From a virus: a DNA stretch of 27,455 bases. The translations under genes were made by a program, and so were the position numbers. Numbering within the stretch: position 1 is the stretch's first letter; each line of letters starts with the position of its first letter. Location of the stretch: positions 1-27,455 of the IMG/VR virus record IMGVR_UViG_3300009076_000035; one strand, written 5' to 3'. The notes under the pieces were generated by a model. The model searched no databases and had not been told where the DNA came from. It saw only the letters and a program-made list of their open reading frames with translations. Shown here one piece after another: positions 6,868 to 16,230 of the stretch.

Positions 6868-7122
6868 TTATTTCCTCGACTTAGCGCCAGAGCACTTCCA
6901 ACGCTTACGTGATAAGTTATTCGGTGTATTGGGGTCGTTCTGCTTAGCTTTAGGCAAGCCCTTCTTTATGCCTAGGCTACGTGCGCAGTAACTATCACCC
7001 TTAGACGTGCCCGGTTTTACACGAGCGCCGCCGTCTTTCGCCTTACCTGCTTGGCCATAGCTAACCTTCTTCCCGCTAGCTGTGACCTTAACTTTCGCCT
7101 TGCCTTTTCTAGGGGTAGCCAT
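6868..7122 (-). CDS. Small basic phage protein, DUF6321-like
   Basis: The protein has 84 residues from ATG 7122, with GAGG overlapping the last codons of the 2042-residue gene. It is extremely basic, with Lys and Arg concentrated at both ends. The middle reads KPGTSKGDSYCARSLGIKKG, then NTPNNLSRKRWKCSG. The pattern S-Y-C-A-R-S-x-G-I-K and a final K-W-K-C-S-G recall short DUF6321-type proteins of marine phages, from memory and not by search. Two Cys (46 and 77) are the only potential metal or disulfide pair. It lies three bases from the big virion gene and one from the 37-residue gene. A nucleic-acid-binding role is plausible given its charge. Confidence 0.75.
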   Translation of the reverse strand: MATPRKGKAKVKVTASGKKVSYGQAGKAKDGGARVKPGTSKGDSYCARSLGIKKGLPKAKQNDPNTPNNLSRKRWKCSGAKSRK

Positions 7123-7124
7123 TG

Positions 7125-10100
7125 TTATTCCTCTAGCTTATAAAGTTCGTTTAGCTTGTCATATAAATCTGCTTGCAATTCCTGCATCGCAGCATTCATA
7201 CCTTCGTAGTCCGGGTTACCGCTACGGGTTTCTTCCCTTTTTATGCGATTCATAGCCTCACCAAAAGCGCGGGTTAACTGACTGCTTTCATACGACTTAG
7301 ACAACATCTCTTGCTGTACATTGTACCCGTCAATCTTAAGTCCTAGTATGTTGCCTATTAATAATCTAGCGACATCCTGTTTCCTGCCAGCAAAGTTGGT
7401 ATTGCCCTGAATAGCGTCTATGCTTTTTTCTATGTTGCTAGTTCTTAGCCAAGGTGGCGTAGCTACATTGAGCAGCTGCTCCCCTACGGTCATAACGTTA
7501 TCAAAGCTAGAGTCAGTCTCTTTGTATAGTTTCTCGCCTGTAAACGCGTCAACTCCACCAATGGAAGCGACGACAGCAGTTATAAACGGCCCGCCCGGTT
7601 GTAATCCTTGTGGCCACCAATCTATGCCCATAAATCCATTGTTAGTCGGCAGTCCTTTAACAGTAGAAGCCAAAGGTATGTAATCACCTAGCTTATAGTA
7701 CACAGGGTTGTTGTCGTCGCCAAAAGGCAAACGGATGTATGTGCGTAATCCGGGGATACCAAACACGTTCTCGTCAAGTTTAGCAGGGCCGCGACGGCGT
7801 TCTTCCTCATCGTCTCCTACTAGTGCAGACGCTGCCATATCAATCATGGCGTATCCTGCTAGAAGGTTTACAACTTTCCAAGGCTGGTGCAGAACAATGC
7901 GGCCCAGCACAGGAGTAATAGCGTACGTCCAAGACACAAACGGTAACCAAGATTGCCGCGCAGCTTTTACTGACTTAGAATCAATGTCATAGTCTAGGAA
8001 GTCTGTGCGCGCTCTACGACCGGCTGCCTGAAGCATCTCGTCTGTAACTACCCCATCGGTAGATAGGCTCTTAGAGTCGCCGACGTGCTTGATAAAAGAA
8101 GCGAGTCGGAACGCGTTATCTTCCGCCGCGTACAACTGGGTAGCTACGTCGTCGGTGTCTACTAGTTTCTTACCTAGCTTCCGCGTCAGCCTAGCTGCCA
8201 TGTTCCCTTTCTCAGCTTCAAAGTTTATAAAGGCAGTAACGCGGGTCATGGCGGACTCGTTGCCGTCAATCAGTAGGTTGTTTTCCGCGTTCTCAGCAAG
8301 CTCACGTTTTACTTCTACACTTGAGTAGTTGCCCAACATAGCGCCAGAACTCATAAAGACTTTCATCATCGCTAGTTCGTCAGGGGTTAAGGGCTTACCT
8401 TTGCCCGTCTCATATCTTGCCATTAGGCTAGCGGCTCTACCTAGAGTTTTTAACGGTATGTCGTGCAGCATTAGCAAAGTCACGTTGGACGCTATGTTAG
8501 TGACGTGTGTTCCGGGGTTGTAGATAGTCTTAGACTTCTTAAACGCTCGCAGCGCTTGGTTATAGCCCTCTACGTTAACAAGGGGGTTACGGTCGCTCAT
8601 ATCGTGCATAGCAGCGAAAACGGGGCCATGCACAATCTTACCCGCCATGTCACCATACTGCTCAATGTCTTGTGGGTATTGCACGAACTGGCCGCGCAAA
8701 CGTATTTTATCACCTAGCTGAGAAGCTTGAGCTACGCTAGCAGGTAAGCTCTGCCCGTCACCAGTTCCTATTTTCCCTGCAAACTCTGGGTAAGTAGCTA
8801 GTATGTCTTCTACAGTGTCAAACACTTGGCCAGACTCTTTACCTTGTATGGCCATAGCCTTCATAAAGTTCTGAGTAGCGTAGAAACTAGCTACGCCACC
8901 AACAGTGTTGCGCATAGCGTTAGTTATTGCGGATACTTTACGGGCATCCAAATTATCTTTGTAGTTGTTGTCCTGCGTGAAACGATAGTTGCCGCTGCTA
9001 CCGTCGTACTTCTTCATAGAGTACTCGCCTTCTTGCACCGACACGTTGACCTGCGCTCCCGCAGTGCTCATTTGTCCGTCTTGCAAGTCGTGCTTAGTCT
9101 TGCTGACCATAGTAGCGTAGCCGGGAGTGCCGTTTGTTGGGGTTACAGTGGCTTTATAAAAAGTTTCCCCGTCTAGAACTACGTCACCATTAGCGTCCGT
9201 CATTAGCAAATCGCTGTCTGATACTATGTCCACTTCCAGTGATACACCTTGCTTGCTTAGCTGTCTGCCAAGGGCAGTCATAGTCATAGCGTGGCTAGAT
9301 ATAGTTGACTGGTCGCTCACGTAGATTAACTTCTTAGTGAAGTCTTTGCCCGCAAACTCATCTTGAATAGACTGAGGTAAGCCTTTTATCATGCTGTCCA
9401 TTGTGTCTCGAACAATGTCCGCTTCTATCTTCAGGCGGTCGCCGTTAACCACGCCATCGAACGCAGTGGTATCGCCATCTAAGTAGGAGAAAATAGCCTG
9501 CTGCGTAGCAGTGTCACCTTTCTCAATGGAGCGCACAAGACGCTCTAGGTTCATATAGATTGTGTTCCGTTGCTCTTTATACGTTTTAAAGTAAGTAGTC
9601 AGAGACTCAGGAATCTGGAAATGCGCCGCCCACTTGGACATATACGCAGCGACCTTTGGCAGCTTCTTAGCTATTATTTCTTTCCTAGCTTCTATACTGC
9701 TAGCAATAGCTTCAGCTCTCGCAGGCCAGTTCTTACCGAAAAGAAAGCGGCTAGTAAAAGCATCGTATAAGCCGTCTTTAGCTTTAGTCGAAGAGAATAA
9801 ATCTCCTACAGGTTTGCCTGCGCTGTCTAAAGTAGCCACGTCGTTAAATTCAGACATGAACAGCTTAGCGCCGCCGACTGGTCTTATGTCAGCAAGGTTG
9901 TCCGTAGTCCGGGCCTTCTCTAATAGTGATAAAGAGTTCAAGACAACCCGCTCCGCTTCACCTTTGCCCGTAAGGAACGTCTGCACTAAACGAATAATGG
10001 TTTTGAACGCTGCGGTGAGTTGGTCGAACCAAGGCTGCGTAGCCGCAGAAGGGCTAGGATCAATCTCAGCTATAAGCTGACGGAAATCTCGCAGGGTAGA

Positions 10101-13100
10101 GCCGTAGGATATTAACTCCAAAGCGGCGTCGAGTGGGTTACCTTCGTTACGTAGTTGTTCTAACTTACCAATAACAGCTAACGCTTTGTCTTTATGGTCT
10201 TGGGGCATAGCTACGTCTTGGAACGCCTGTGTCTTGGAGAACGCAATTATGTTGTCCACAGATTTTTGCAAGTCTACTACGCTAGCTTCGGTAGGATTGT
10301 TGTACACATACCCCTGTAGCACCGAGTGCAACGCCTCGTGCAGTACTTGTTCTTGAGAAGCGTCGCGGTTCAGGTATACAGTATTAGTGTTGGGGTCAAA
10401 CTGCGGCCCAGTTACGTCGTTATCTACACCAACAAACTCAACTTGAACTGGGGCTTTGCCCTCATTCATTCGCTCTAGAACGTCACGGATACTTCTGCCT
10501 AGGGTAACAGCATAAGGACTAGGCTTGCCTTTCCAGCTAGACACTCTTTCTAGTACAGCGCTGAGTACGTCTTTGCCATCTTCTTTTGCTTCCGCCACTG
10601 TGGCTTCGAGCGGCGTAGGCTTGCCTTTCTTCATTTCAGCTTTGTTACCACGCGTAACAGTGCCGGACACGACATCTTTCTGGCCTAGCGTTCCGTCTTT
10701 ATACTGGCTAAACGCGGTGGATATTAGTGAGTCTATACTAGTATTTACTTTGCCTGCGCTGACAAAATTGTAGCCCGGAGTGAAGATAGCGCTAATTTTC
10801 TTGCGCATCGGGGCTTCTTTAATACTTGTCTTAGCGTTAGTCTCTTGGTCTACTTTAAGAGCACCTAAGATAGCGGACAAGTCTTTATCGCTCATTCCGC
10901 CAGCAGACGGGTTAAGCAGCTTTTTGAATGTGGCTTCTAAATCTCTTATCGCTTTGTTGTACTTAGCCTGCGGCCCTTCGCCTGCGGCTTTACGTTGCTT
11001 AGACGTGGTAGTAACACCGCCCACTGTAGACGTAACTCGCTTGTCTAGGTTACCAGCTTGGTTATTAGCAATAGTCGCATACTTAACAACGTCCAAGAGC
11101 ATCTTGTGGATACCCTTCATTTGCTCGCTGTTTGCAGCGGTAGCTTCTTTGTTAACGTACTCTGGGTCTGTAGCAGACTTACCAGCGTTGCCTATTCTAG
11201 GGGCAGGGTATAGGGCAGGGTGGCGGAGCATTATCGCAATCGCTTTGTGAACGCCGTCAGCCAAAGTCGGCGCGCCAGTAGCCTCGCCGGTAGTAGAATC
11301 CACTTCAGACTTTAGGATGTTTCTTATCTCTACGTCCATAACTGCGGAGTCTTGCTCGGTTACAACGACGGACTCAAGCTCAGCTTGTTCAGCAGCGGAC
11401 ATCTCAGAGTCTATTTGATCCTGTGTCTGAGATACTTCTTCTACAGGTGCAGTATTTGTTTCCCGCGCTAGAGGTGACGCCTGTGTTTCTTCAACAGGGT
11501 CTACGACTACGTCCTCGAACAGGTCACTTTGTATCTCTGGTTCGGCTTTGTTAGACACGGTTAAATCTGTTTCACCCTGAACTTCTACCGCTGCTTCTTT
11601 AGGCGCAACTTGCTCGTATACGTTAGGGTCGCCCTCTTGCAGTGCAGCTAACTGGCGCTCTGTAATTTCACCTGTGAGCGTCGCTTCACCTTTATCGTTT
11701 ACCGATATAACTTTTAGTGCATTTTTGAAGTCTGCCAGCTTTTCTCTTGCTACAGCAGCTTCGGCTGCGCCGTTAACTTGTTCCGCAGTGTCTGCGATTT
11801 GCTCGTCGAGAACACGAATCTTTTCAGCTTTGTTTAGCGCCATAGCTTCGCGTAGTTTTTTAGCTCTGCGCTCAGATGGTTTTGTTTTCTCTTGCTCAAA
11901 AAGGTTATCTGCTTGCACGCCTGCCCTAGTACGCTGCAACATTTCTAGTCGCTGGGCTAAAACTTTCTTTTGACCACGCTTTATATTGCCAAACTTAGCA
12001 ACGGTAGCTTTTAAGGAAGCAGCGAAATCTTGTTGCGGCCCAGTAGCGAAGTCAAAAGAAAATTGGTCTTCGTCTAGTACAGGCGCTTGCTCTGCTTGCT
12101 CTGCTGTCTGTTCGATGGAACCTATGTTCTGCGGCGCGCCAGCCTCGTCATACTGCCCAGCTAGTGGGTCGTTAAGGTCTAAGTTTTGTTGAAACTCTGG
12201 TTGCCGTTCTTGTACAGGAGTGGGGGCATTGCCCGCCAAGTCTGTCTCTCCCAGTACGTTAGTTTCTACTTTCTTAGGTGCGTCTATTCTTCGTTGCCCA
12301 ATAGCAGATACAGCACCGCTCATAGAGCCGCCTGTTAATCCACCAGCTACAGCGGCGTTAAGGAATCCAGAGCGCATTTCTTCAGCGGTAGCAGTGCCGT
12401 CAATGCCAAACTCCATACCCGTTTGTGCCACTTCAGTAGCAGCTTCTGTTACAGAGCCTACAGCGCCAGCTTTACCAAACCTAGAAACCGCGCCACCTGT
12501 GTATCCGCCAGTCTTAAGTCTAGCTACGCCAGTAAGCGCAGCAGGCACAGCCGCTTCAGCTAAGCCGTAAGGAACAGCGCCGAGTAATGCCTTCCAAGGA
12601 TCAGGGTCACCATCAGCAGCGGAGGATTCATATAGAGAGCCAAAGCCAAGGCCAGTACCTACCATAGTAGACTTAGCTAGTGCCTCACCTTGTGCGAGTG
12701 CTTGCTTGCGAGCTGCGAAACTAGCACCTTGCTGAACGCCACCACCACCTAAAGCTCTAGGGGCTATAGCCGCTAACCTAGTTAAGCCAGCAGCGGTGCC
12801 AGCCTGACCTAAGCCCGGAAGTGCCTGCGCTGCCATTACAGTGCCCATAATAGGCAACTGCTTACCGATCTGGTACTGCGCGTAGTCTATATAGTCACCT
12901 ACGCCTTCTAAGTCTTCTACGCGATCTAATCCGGGCTTGCCCGCTAGATACGACTCATAACCTTGTCGTTCCGCTTGGCCACGCAAGTACTCAGAAGTGT
13001 CTTCCGCGCCTACAATGTCTGCTATACCAGCGGCAGCACTTGTACCAAGCATCTGCACTACGTCTACGCCAGAAGAAATACCCGCAGCCAACTCACCACG

Positions 13101-13253
13101 GTCACGGCCTGTAGACACGCCAAAGTATTCCGCAACGTCCTGCGCGTCTTTGCCTACCTGCTGGCTGTAATCTACTACTAGCTCCGCATCGGAAGCCCCT
13201 TTCATTCTAGCAGGAGCTATAGCCCGCAGTTGTTCTAAACTAAATATAGACAT
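7125..13253 (-). CDS. Giant internal virion-type protein with HExxH motif
   Basis: This 2042-residue protein starts at ATG 13253. The N-terminal 80 residues are helical and charged. A Gly/Ala-rich hydrophobic stretch (about 80-330, with PIMGTVMAAQALPGLG) could insert into membrane. Acidic Glu/Gln-rich linkers follow (about 390-650). A zincin-like motif lies at H972-E973-A-L-H976 in EQVLHEALHSVL. The C-terminal part holds FVSWTYAITPVLGRIVLHQP near residues 1770-1790 and resembles domains of large polyvalent phage proteins (LPD38-like). Proteins of this size and place in podoviruses are ejected with the DNA and build a channel across the envelope, as T7 gp16 does. I saw no lytic transglycosylase motif. 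The ejection role is inferred; the peptidase is a candidate. Confidence 0.75.
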   Translation of the reverse strand: MSIFSLEQLRAIAPARMKGASDAELVVDYSQQVGKDAQDVAEYFGVSTGRDRGELAAGISSGVDVVQMLGTSAAAGIADIVGAEDTSEYLRGQAERQGYESYLAGKPGLDRVEDLEGVGDYIDYAQYQIGKQLPIMGTVMAAQALPGLGQAGTAAGLTRLAAIAPRALGGGGVQQGASFAARKQALAQGEALAKSTMVGTGLGFGSLYESSAADGDPDPWKALLGAVPYGLAEAAVPAALTGVARLKTGGYTGGAVSRFGKAGAVGSVTEAATEVAQTGMEFGIDGTATAEEMRSGFLNAAVAGGLTGGSMSGAVSAIGQRRIDAPKKVETNVLGETDLAGNAPTPVQERQPEFQQNLDLNDPLAGQYDEAGAPQNIGSIEQTAEQAEQAPVLDEDQFSFDFATGPQQDFAASLKATVAKFGNIKRGQKKVLAQRLEMLQRTRAGVQADNLFEQEKTKPSERRAKKLREAMALNKAEKIRVLDEQIADTAEQVNGAAEAAVAREKLADFKNALKVISVNDKGEATLTGEITERQLAALQEGDPNVYEQVAPKEAAVEVQGETDLTVSNKAEPEIQSDLFEDVVVDPVEETQASPLARETNTAPVEEVSQTQDQIDSEMSAAEQAELESVVVTEQDSAVMDVEIRNILKSEVDSTTGEATGAPTLADGVHKAIAIMLRHPALYPAPRIGNAGKSATDPEYVNKEATAANSEQMKGIHKMLLDVVKYATIANNQAGNLDKRVTSTVGGVTTTSKQRKAAGEGPQAKYNKAIRDLEATFKKLLNPSAGGMSDKDLSAILGALKVDQETNAKTSIKEAPMRKKISAIFTPGYNFVSAGKVNTSIDSLISTAFSQYKDGTLGQKDVVSGTVTRGNKAEMKKGKPTPLEATVAEAKEDGKDVLSAVLERVSSWKGKPSPYAVTLGRSIRDVLERMNEGKAPVQVEFVGVDNDVTGPQFDPNTNTVYLNRDASQEQVLHEALHSVLQGYVYNNPTEASVVDLQKSVDNIIAFSKTQAFQDVAMPQDHKDKALAVIGKLEQLRNEGNPLDAALELISYGSTLRDFRQLIAEIDPSPSAATQPWFDQLTAAFKTIIRLVQTFLTGKGEAERVVLNSLSLLEKARTTDNLADIRPVGGAKLFMSEFNDVATLDSAGKPVGDLFSSTKAKDGLYDAFTSRFLFGKNWPARAEAIASSIEARKEIIAKKLPKVAAYMSKWAAHFQIPESLTTYFKTYKEQRNTIYMNLERLVRSIEKGDTATQQAIFSYLDGDTTAFDGVVNGDRLKIEADIVRDTMDSMIKGLPQSIQDEFAGKDFTKKLIYVSDQSTISSHAMTMTALGRQLSKQGVSLEVDIVSDSDLLMTDANGDVVLDGETFYKATVTPTNGTPGYATMVSKTKHDLQDGQMSTAGAQVNVSVQEGEYSMKKYDGSSGNYRFTQDNNYKDNLDARKVSAITNAMRNTVGGVASFYATQNFMKAMAIQGKESGQVFDTVEDILATYPEFAGKIGTGDGQSLPASVAQASQLGDKIRLRGQFVQYPQDIEQYGDMAGKIVHGPVFAAMHDMSDRNPLVNVEGYNQALRAFKKSKTIYNPGTHVTNIASNVTLLMLHDIPLKTLGRAASLMARYETGKGKPLTPDELAMMKVFMSSGAMLGNYSSVEVKRELAENAENNLLIDGNESAMTRVTAFINFEAEKGNMAARLTRKLGKKLVDTDDVATQLYAAEDNAFRLASFIKHVGDSKSLSTDGVVTDEMLQAAGRRARTDFLDYDIDSKSVKAARQSWLPFVSWTYAITPVLGRIVLHQPWKVVNLLAGYAMIDMAASALVGDDEEERRRGPAKLDENVFGIPGLRTYIRLPFGDDNNPVYYKLGDYIPLASTVKGLPTNNGFMGIDWWPQGLQPGGPFITAVVASIGGVDAFTGEKLYKETDSSFDNVMTVGEQLLNVATPPWLRTSNIEKSIDAIQGNTNFAGRKQDVARLLIGNILGLKIDGYNVQQEMLSKSYESSQLTRAFGEAMNRIKREETRSGNPDYEGMNAAMQELQADLYDKLNELYKLEE

Positions 13254-13264
13254 TGTTCACCCTA

Positions 13265-13270
13265 ATTATA
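13265..13270 (-). promoter_or_regulatory. Possible -10 box upstream of the giant virion gene
   Basis: On the - strand TATAAT at 13270-13265 is followed by TAGGG and the start codon 11 bases further on. No good -35 is seen at 17 bases. A TAGCAA-CA-TTGCTA dyad (13275-13288) lies just upstream and includes the stop codon of the 513-residue gene. It could be an operator or simply part of the coding sequence. Confidence 0.3.
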
Positions 13271-13285
13271 AGTGTAGCAACATTG

Positions 13286-14827
13286 CTAGAGACTGCGTAA
13301 ACCACTTTTTTCAAGCGTCCGTTGCGCGGCATACCCCCGTTGCGCCGTGTACGCTGCTTGTATAGCCGCTTTAAGCTCGTCACTAACCTCCACACTGTCA
13401 AGCTGCTCTGGGGTAAACTCGGTAATCAGAGCTTCCGCCTCTTTGTACAGTACTTGCTTTTTGGCGTCTGCCTCTGCACCTTCGGCAGTTTTGCGCTGAA
13501 GCCCTTGCCTAAGAGCGGCTATACTATCCGCAGGAGGAGGAGGAGGAGCCGTGCCATCGCCGCCATCGCCGTAATCTCCACCGGGGGTCATTGCGCCTGA
13601 GTAAACGACCCCTGCGGCTTTATATATTTCAGCGATAGCAGCTTCCTGCTGGAGTGGTTCCATACCCCGAAACATAGGGTCGGCCTGCAATTTGCCAAGG
13701 TTGTCTATGAGCTTCTCTCTAATGCCCCCATCCACTGCTGCAAGATCGGCGTTAACTTTGGCGTATTCTATGGCCCCATCCGCAGCCGCTGCGCGCTGGG
13801 TTTTAGCCGTGTTGGCTAGTGACTCTATGGCAGCGCCGTACCCAGAAGCTAAATTACGCAGGTTTGTTTCAAGCTCCGCCGTAGAGCCGAACTCTGCTAA
13901 ATCCCTAACTTTTTCGCCGGTCTCAGTGTCGAACTCGGAAAGGACTAGCTTACCGCCCACTTGCTCGTAATCAAAGTGCCTGCCCGGAGTTATAGAGTCG
14001 TCTTTTTTATGGAGGTCAACCAGACCATCTAAGTTTAGCTCCGCAGTTTGCAGGGCTAGTTGCTCTTGTTTGCGCTTGGCAGCTTGCTCTGAGATGTTAT
14101 AGAACCCTGTGACATACTCGTTGCCAACTGCGGGGTCTATACCGTACTTAGAGTACAGCTCACCTATATTTTCTGGGGTTGCTTCCCCGCTAGCTAATGT
14201 TGATTGTAGTTCACTAATGCCTTTTTTCTGCTCAGCGTCTTCGGTTACCTGTTGTTGCGCTTGGGCGAGTTCAAATTGGCTTCTTTGGTCTGCGGTATTT
14301 GCCGCACGGGTATCAATCGCGAGCTGCTCTCTTGCCAGACCTGTTGTTGTATCAAACTGTTCCTGCCCTATGTCATAGCGTTGTTGGTCTAAAGCCTGCG
14401 AAGCAAGCTTGTCTGCTTGGTCGGTAAGCCCAGCACCTCTGTATATGCTTTCTCTAGCCCGCAGCTGGTCTAGGACGCTCATTGGCGCTTCAACTCTTGT
14501 CGGAGCTGGCATAGGGCTTTGTTGTGGCGCAGTACCTGCCTGTGCCGGAGCTAATCCCATACCCGCAAGAGTATTCGGCGCTTGTGGCATCGCGCTCATG
14601 TTTTGGTCTGGGCCAGCGCCTATACCACCGTTGTTAAACGCAGCTTGTACGTTAGAGGTGTTCTGGGCGTTTTCCTGTTGTTTCTTGTACGCTGCGGCTT
14701 GCTCGGCCTGCGCGGCGTCGAACGCAGAGATTTCCTCTGCGACCAAACCTTCTTTTCTTCTAGCTCTGTTCGCGTTTACAGCTTCACCGAGCCTAACGCC
14801 TGCTGCCATTCCAGATGCCCAACCCAT
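13286..14827 (-). CDS. Internal virion-type protein, Ala/Gln-rich
   Basis: The protein has 513 residues from ATG 14827, with GGAGG seven bases upstream and a one-base overlap with the S74 gene stop (TAATG). It begins MGWASGMAAGVRLGEAVNAN, a Gly/Ala-rich start that may touch membrane. Most of the rest is predicted alpha-helix with very high Ala, Gln and Glu, broken by a low-complexity part near residues 60-115 (Pro, Met, Ala) and a GDGGDGT-PPPPPP linker near 425. No catalytic motif is visible. Its place immediately before the giant virion gene matches the pair of core proteins (T7 gp15 and gp16) that leave the capsid with DNA. The assignment rests on order and composition. Confidence 0.65.
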   Translation of the reverse strand: MGWASGMAAGVRLGEAVNANRARRKEGLVAEEISAFDAAQAEQAAAYKKQQENAQNTSNVQAAFNNGGIGAGPDQNMSAMPQAPNTLAGMGLAPAQAGTAPQQSPMPAPTRVEAPMSVLDQLRARESIYRGAGLTDQADKLASQALDQQRYDIGQEQFDTTTGLAREQLAIDTRAANTADQRSQFELAQAQQQVTEDAEQKKGISELQSTLASGEATPENIGELYSKYGIDPAVGNEYVTGFYNISEQAAKRKQEQLALQTAELNLDGLVDLHKKDDSITPGRHFDYEQVGGKLVLSEFDTETGEKVRDLAEFGSTAELETNLRNLASGYGAAIESLANTAKTQRAAAADGAIEYAKVNADLAAVDGGIREKLIDNLGKLQADPMFRGMEPLQQEAAIAEIYKAAGVVYSGAMTPGGDYGDGGDGTAPPPPPADSIAALRQGLQRKTAEGAEADAKKQVLYKEAEALITEFTPEQLDSVEVSDELKAAIQAAYTAQRGYAAQRTLEKSGLRSL

Positions 14828-15783
14828 TACGCCACCTCCACTTGTTTCATTTCCATGCCGAGCATGTTGTAGTTCACCGCATAGAAACCGTCTTCAGTAA
14901 GTGCAACTGCTTCCGGCATAAAGTTAAGAACTTCCTGAGCCATAACACCTTCATACATAGTGCTGTCAGGATCGTTAATGTAGCTGAAGTGGTATAGGTT
15001 AAGTCCTGTGTAAGCGTCTTTGCCAACCTCAGAAACGTTTTCCTTGAGCCGCATATCGGAAGGGTACATAGTCGCACCGGCTCCTACTAAAGCACCCATC
15101 ATCTCGCCTTGTGCTTGTAGCCCAGCAGAGAAAACACTTGCCTGAGTACTTGCCATGTTGCCGTAAGTTTGTCCTGCGCCTGCTAGACCAGCTTGGTAGT
15201 TGTTACCAGCGGATTGGGCCACGTTTGATGCTTGAGAACCAGCGTTAGTAGCACCACCGTAAGCAGCGGTAGAAGCTCCTGACAACCCACGGCCAAGACC
15301 AGCGGCGTCTAACTTACGCGCATAGCCTAACTGTTGTGCTTGGTTACGAGCGCCAGTCATACCCTGCGCGCGCATAGCAGCTTCTTGTAATTGAGTTTGT
15401 AAACCAGCACCACGAGCGGCACCAGAATTGGGGTTAACACCTCTGGCTGCTTGGAACCTAGCGTTAGACTCCCGAGCCGTACCAAACGCCCTTGCGGCGG
15501 CGGCGCTAGCCTCACCAGCTTGTGTCTGGCGGTAAGCCTCGGTGTCGAAGTTTTGCGCGTCAGCAACTAACCCTTGTTCAAGAGGACGGAAGGTTTCTTG
15601 CTGATACTGGTAGTAGTCAGCTGCCTGCTCCATCTGTTGATCTTGCGCGGCCATCTGCTGCCCAGCAATCTGCTGAACAATGGGCTTCATATCTTGGTAC
15701 TGCTGCTGCGAGAATCTTAACTGCTCGCGTGCAACTCTTTCCATTCCCGAATAGTCGGGAGCCGGTTGACTTTTACCACCCAT
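14827..15783 (-). CDS. Virion protein with C-terminal S74 chaperone domain
   Basis: The protein has 318 residues from ATG 15783, with AGGAG overlapping the end of the GNAT gene. Residues 1-90 are rich in Gln and helical; 90-235 are Ala/Gly/Gln-rich and repetitive. The C-terminal 77 residues carry the peptidase S74 signature: S242-D-M-R-L-K247, then LYHFSYI, the E-G-V-M-A-Q-E-V segment and a closing AVNYNMLGM. In this family the Ser-Lys pair cuts the chain just before the serine and releases an intramolecular chaperone that had helped a trimer fold. The domain is usually on tail spikes and fibres; here it follows a helical Ala/Gln-rich protein next to the internal virion genes. Confidence 0.8.
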   Translation of the reverse strand: MGGKSQPAPDYSGMERVAREQLRFSQQQYQDMKPIVQQIAGQQMAAQDQQMEQAADYYQYQQETFRPLEQGLVADAQNFDTEAYRQTQAGEASAAAARAFGTARESNARFQAARGVNPNSGAARGAGLQTQLQEAAMRAQGMTGARNQAQQLGYARKLDAAGLGRGLSGASTAAYGGATNAGSQASNVAQSAGNNYQAGLAGAGQTYGNMASTQASVFSAGLQAQGEMMGALVGAGATMYPSDMRLKENVSEVGKDAYTGLNLYHFSYINDPDSTMYEGVMAQEVLNFMPEAVALTEDGFYAVNYNMLGMEMKQVEVA

Positions 15784-15786
15784 AAT

Positions 15787-16215
15787 TTATGACTCCTGAA
15801 GCCAGCGACAATTTTTTGGCCATAATACTAGTACCATCATATCTGCGTTAGGGGCACCATCCTTCATAACGAACTCTTCTACGAAGCCTAGGTGCTTATC
15901 GAACTTAATTGTGTCAGGCTCGTTAGTTGGTACAAGCCCAGTTATTCTCTTTAGTTTGCATACGTTAAATGCGTAATCGCAAACTGCTTTGAAAAGGGGT
16001 ATGATCATACGATTAGGTTCTGCAATGGCTATGTGGACTGTGGCGTTAGACATGTTGTAGTTGTTTATCACAACACCGGCGGTTACCCGTCCTTCTTTCT
16101 CAACGCCTAGCGCGTAATAATCGCCCCAGCTGCCCTCTTGCTCTACCTGAGAAGCGACCCATTTGCCGAATCGCTCCTTATCGTCGTATACTACTCTACC
16201 GTAATCAAAGCTCAT
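15787..16215 (-). CDS. GNAT-fold acetyltransferase-like protein
   Basis: The protein has 142 residues from ATG 16215; the binding site is poor (a GGCGG close to the start). The order of elements fits a GNAT fold. A beta strand pair (YYALGVEKEGRVTAGVVINN) comes first, then a hydrophobic strand and an arginine-containing loop around residues 60-72 (VHIAIAEPNRMI), where acetyl-CoA would bind. A helix with Cys and Phe follows, then RITGLVPTNEPDTIKFDKHL with the closing LGF. These short GNAT proteins are common in tail-gene neighbourhoods of T7-like and marine podoviruses, with no known substrate. The pyrophosphate loop is not the classic Q/R-x-x-G-x-G/A, so catalysis is uncertain. Confidence 0.72.
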   Translation of the reverse strand: MSFDYGRVVYDDKERFGKWVASQVEQEGSWGDYYALGVEKEGRVTAGVVINNYNMSNATVHIAIAEPNRMIIPLFKAVCDYAFNVCKLKRITGLVPTNEPDTIKFDKHLGFVEEFVMKDGAPNADMMVLVLWPKNCRWLQES

Positions 16216-16230
16216 GCCGCCAATTATGCC

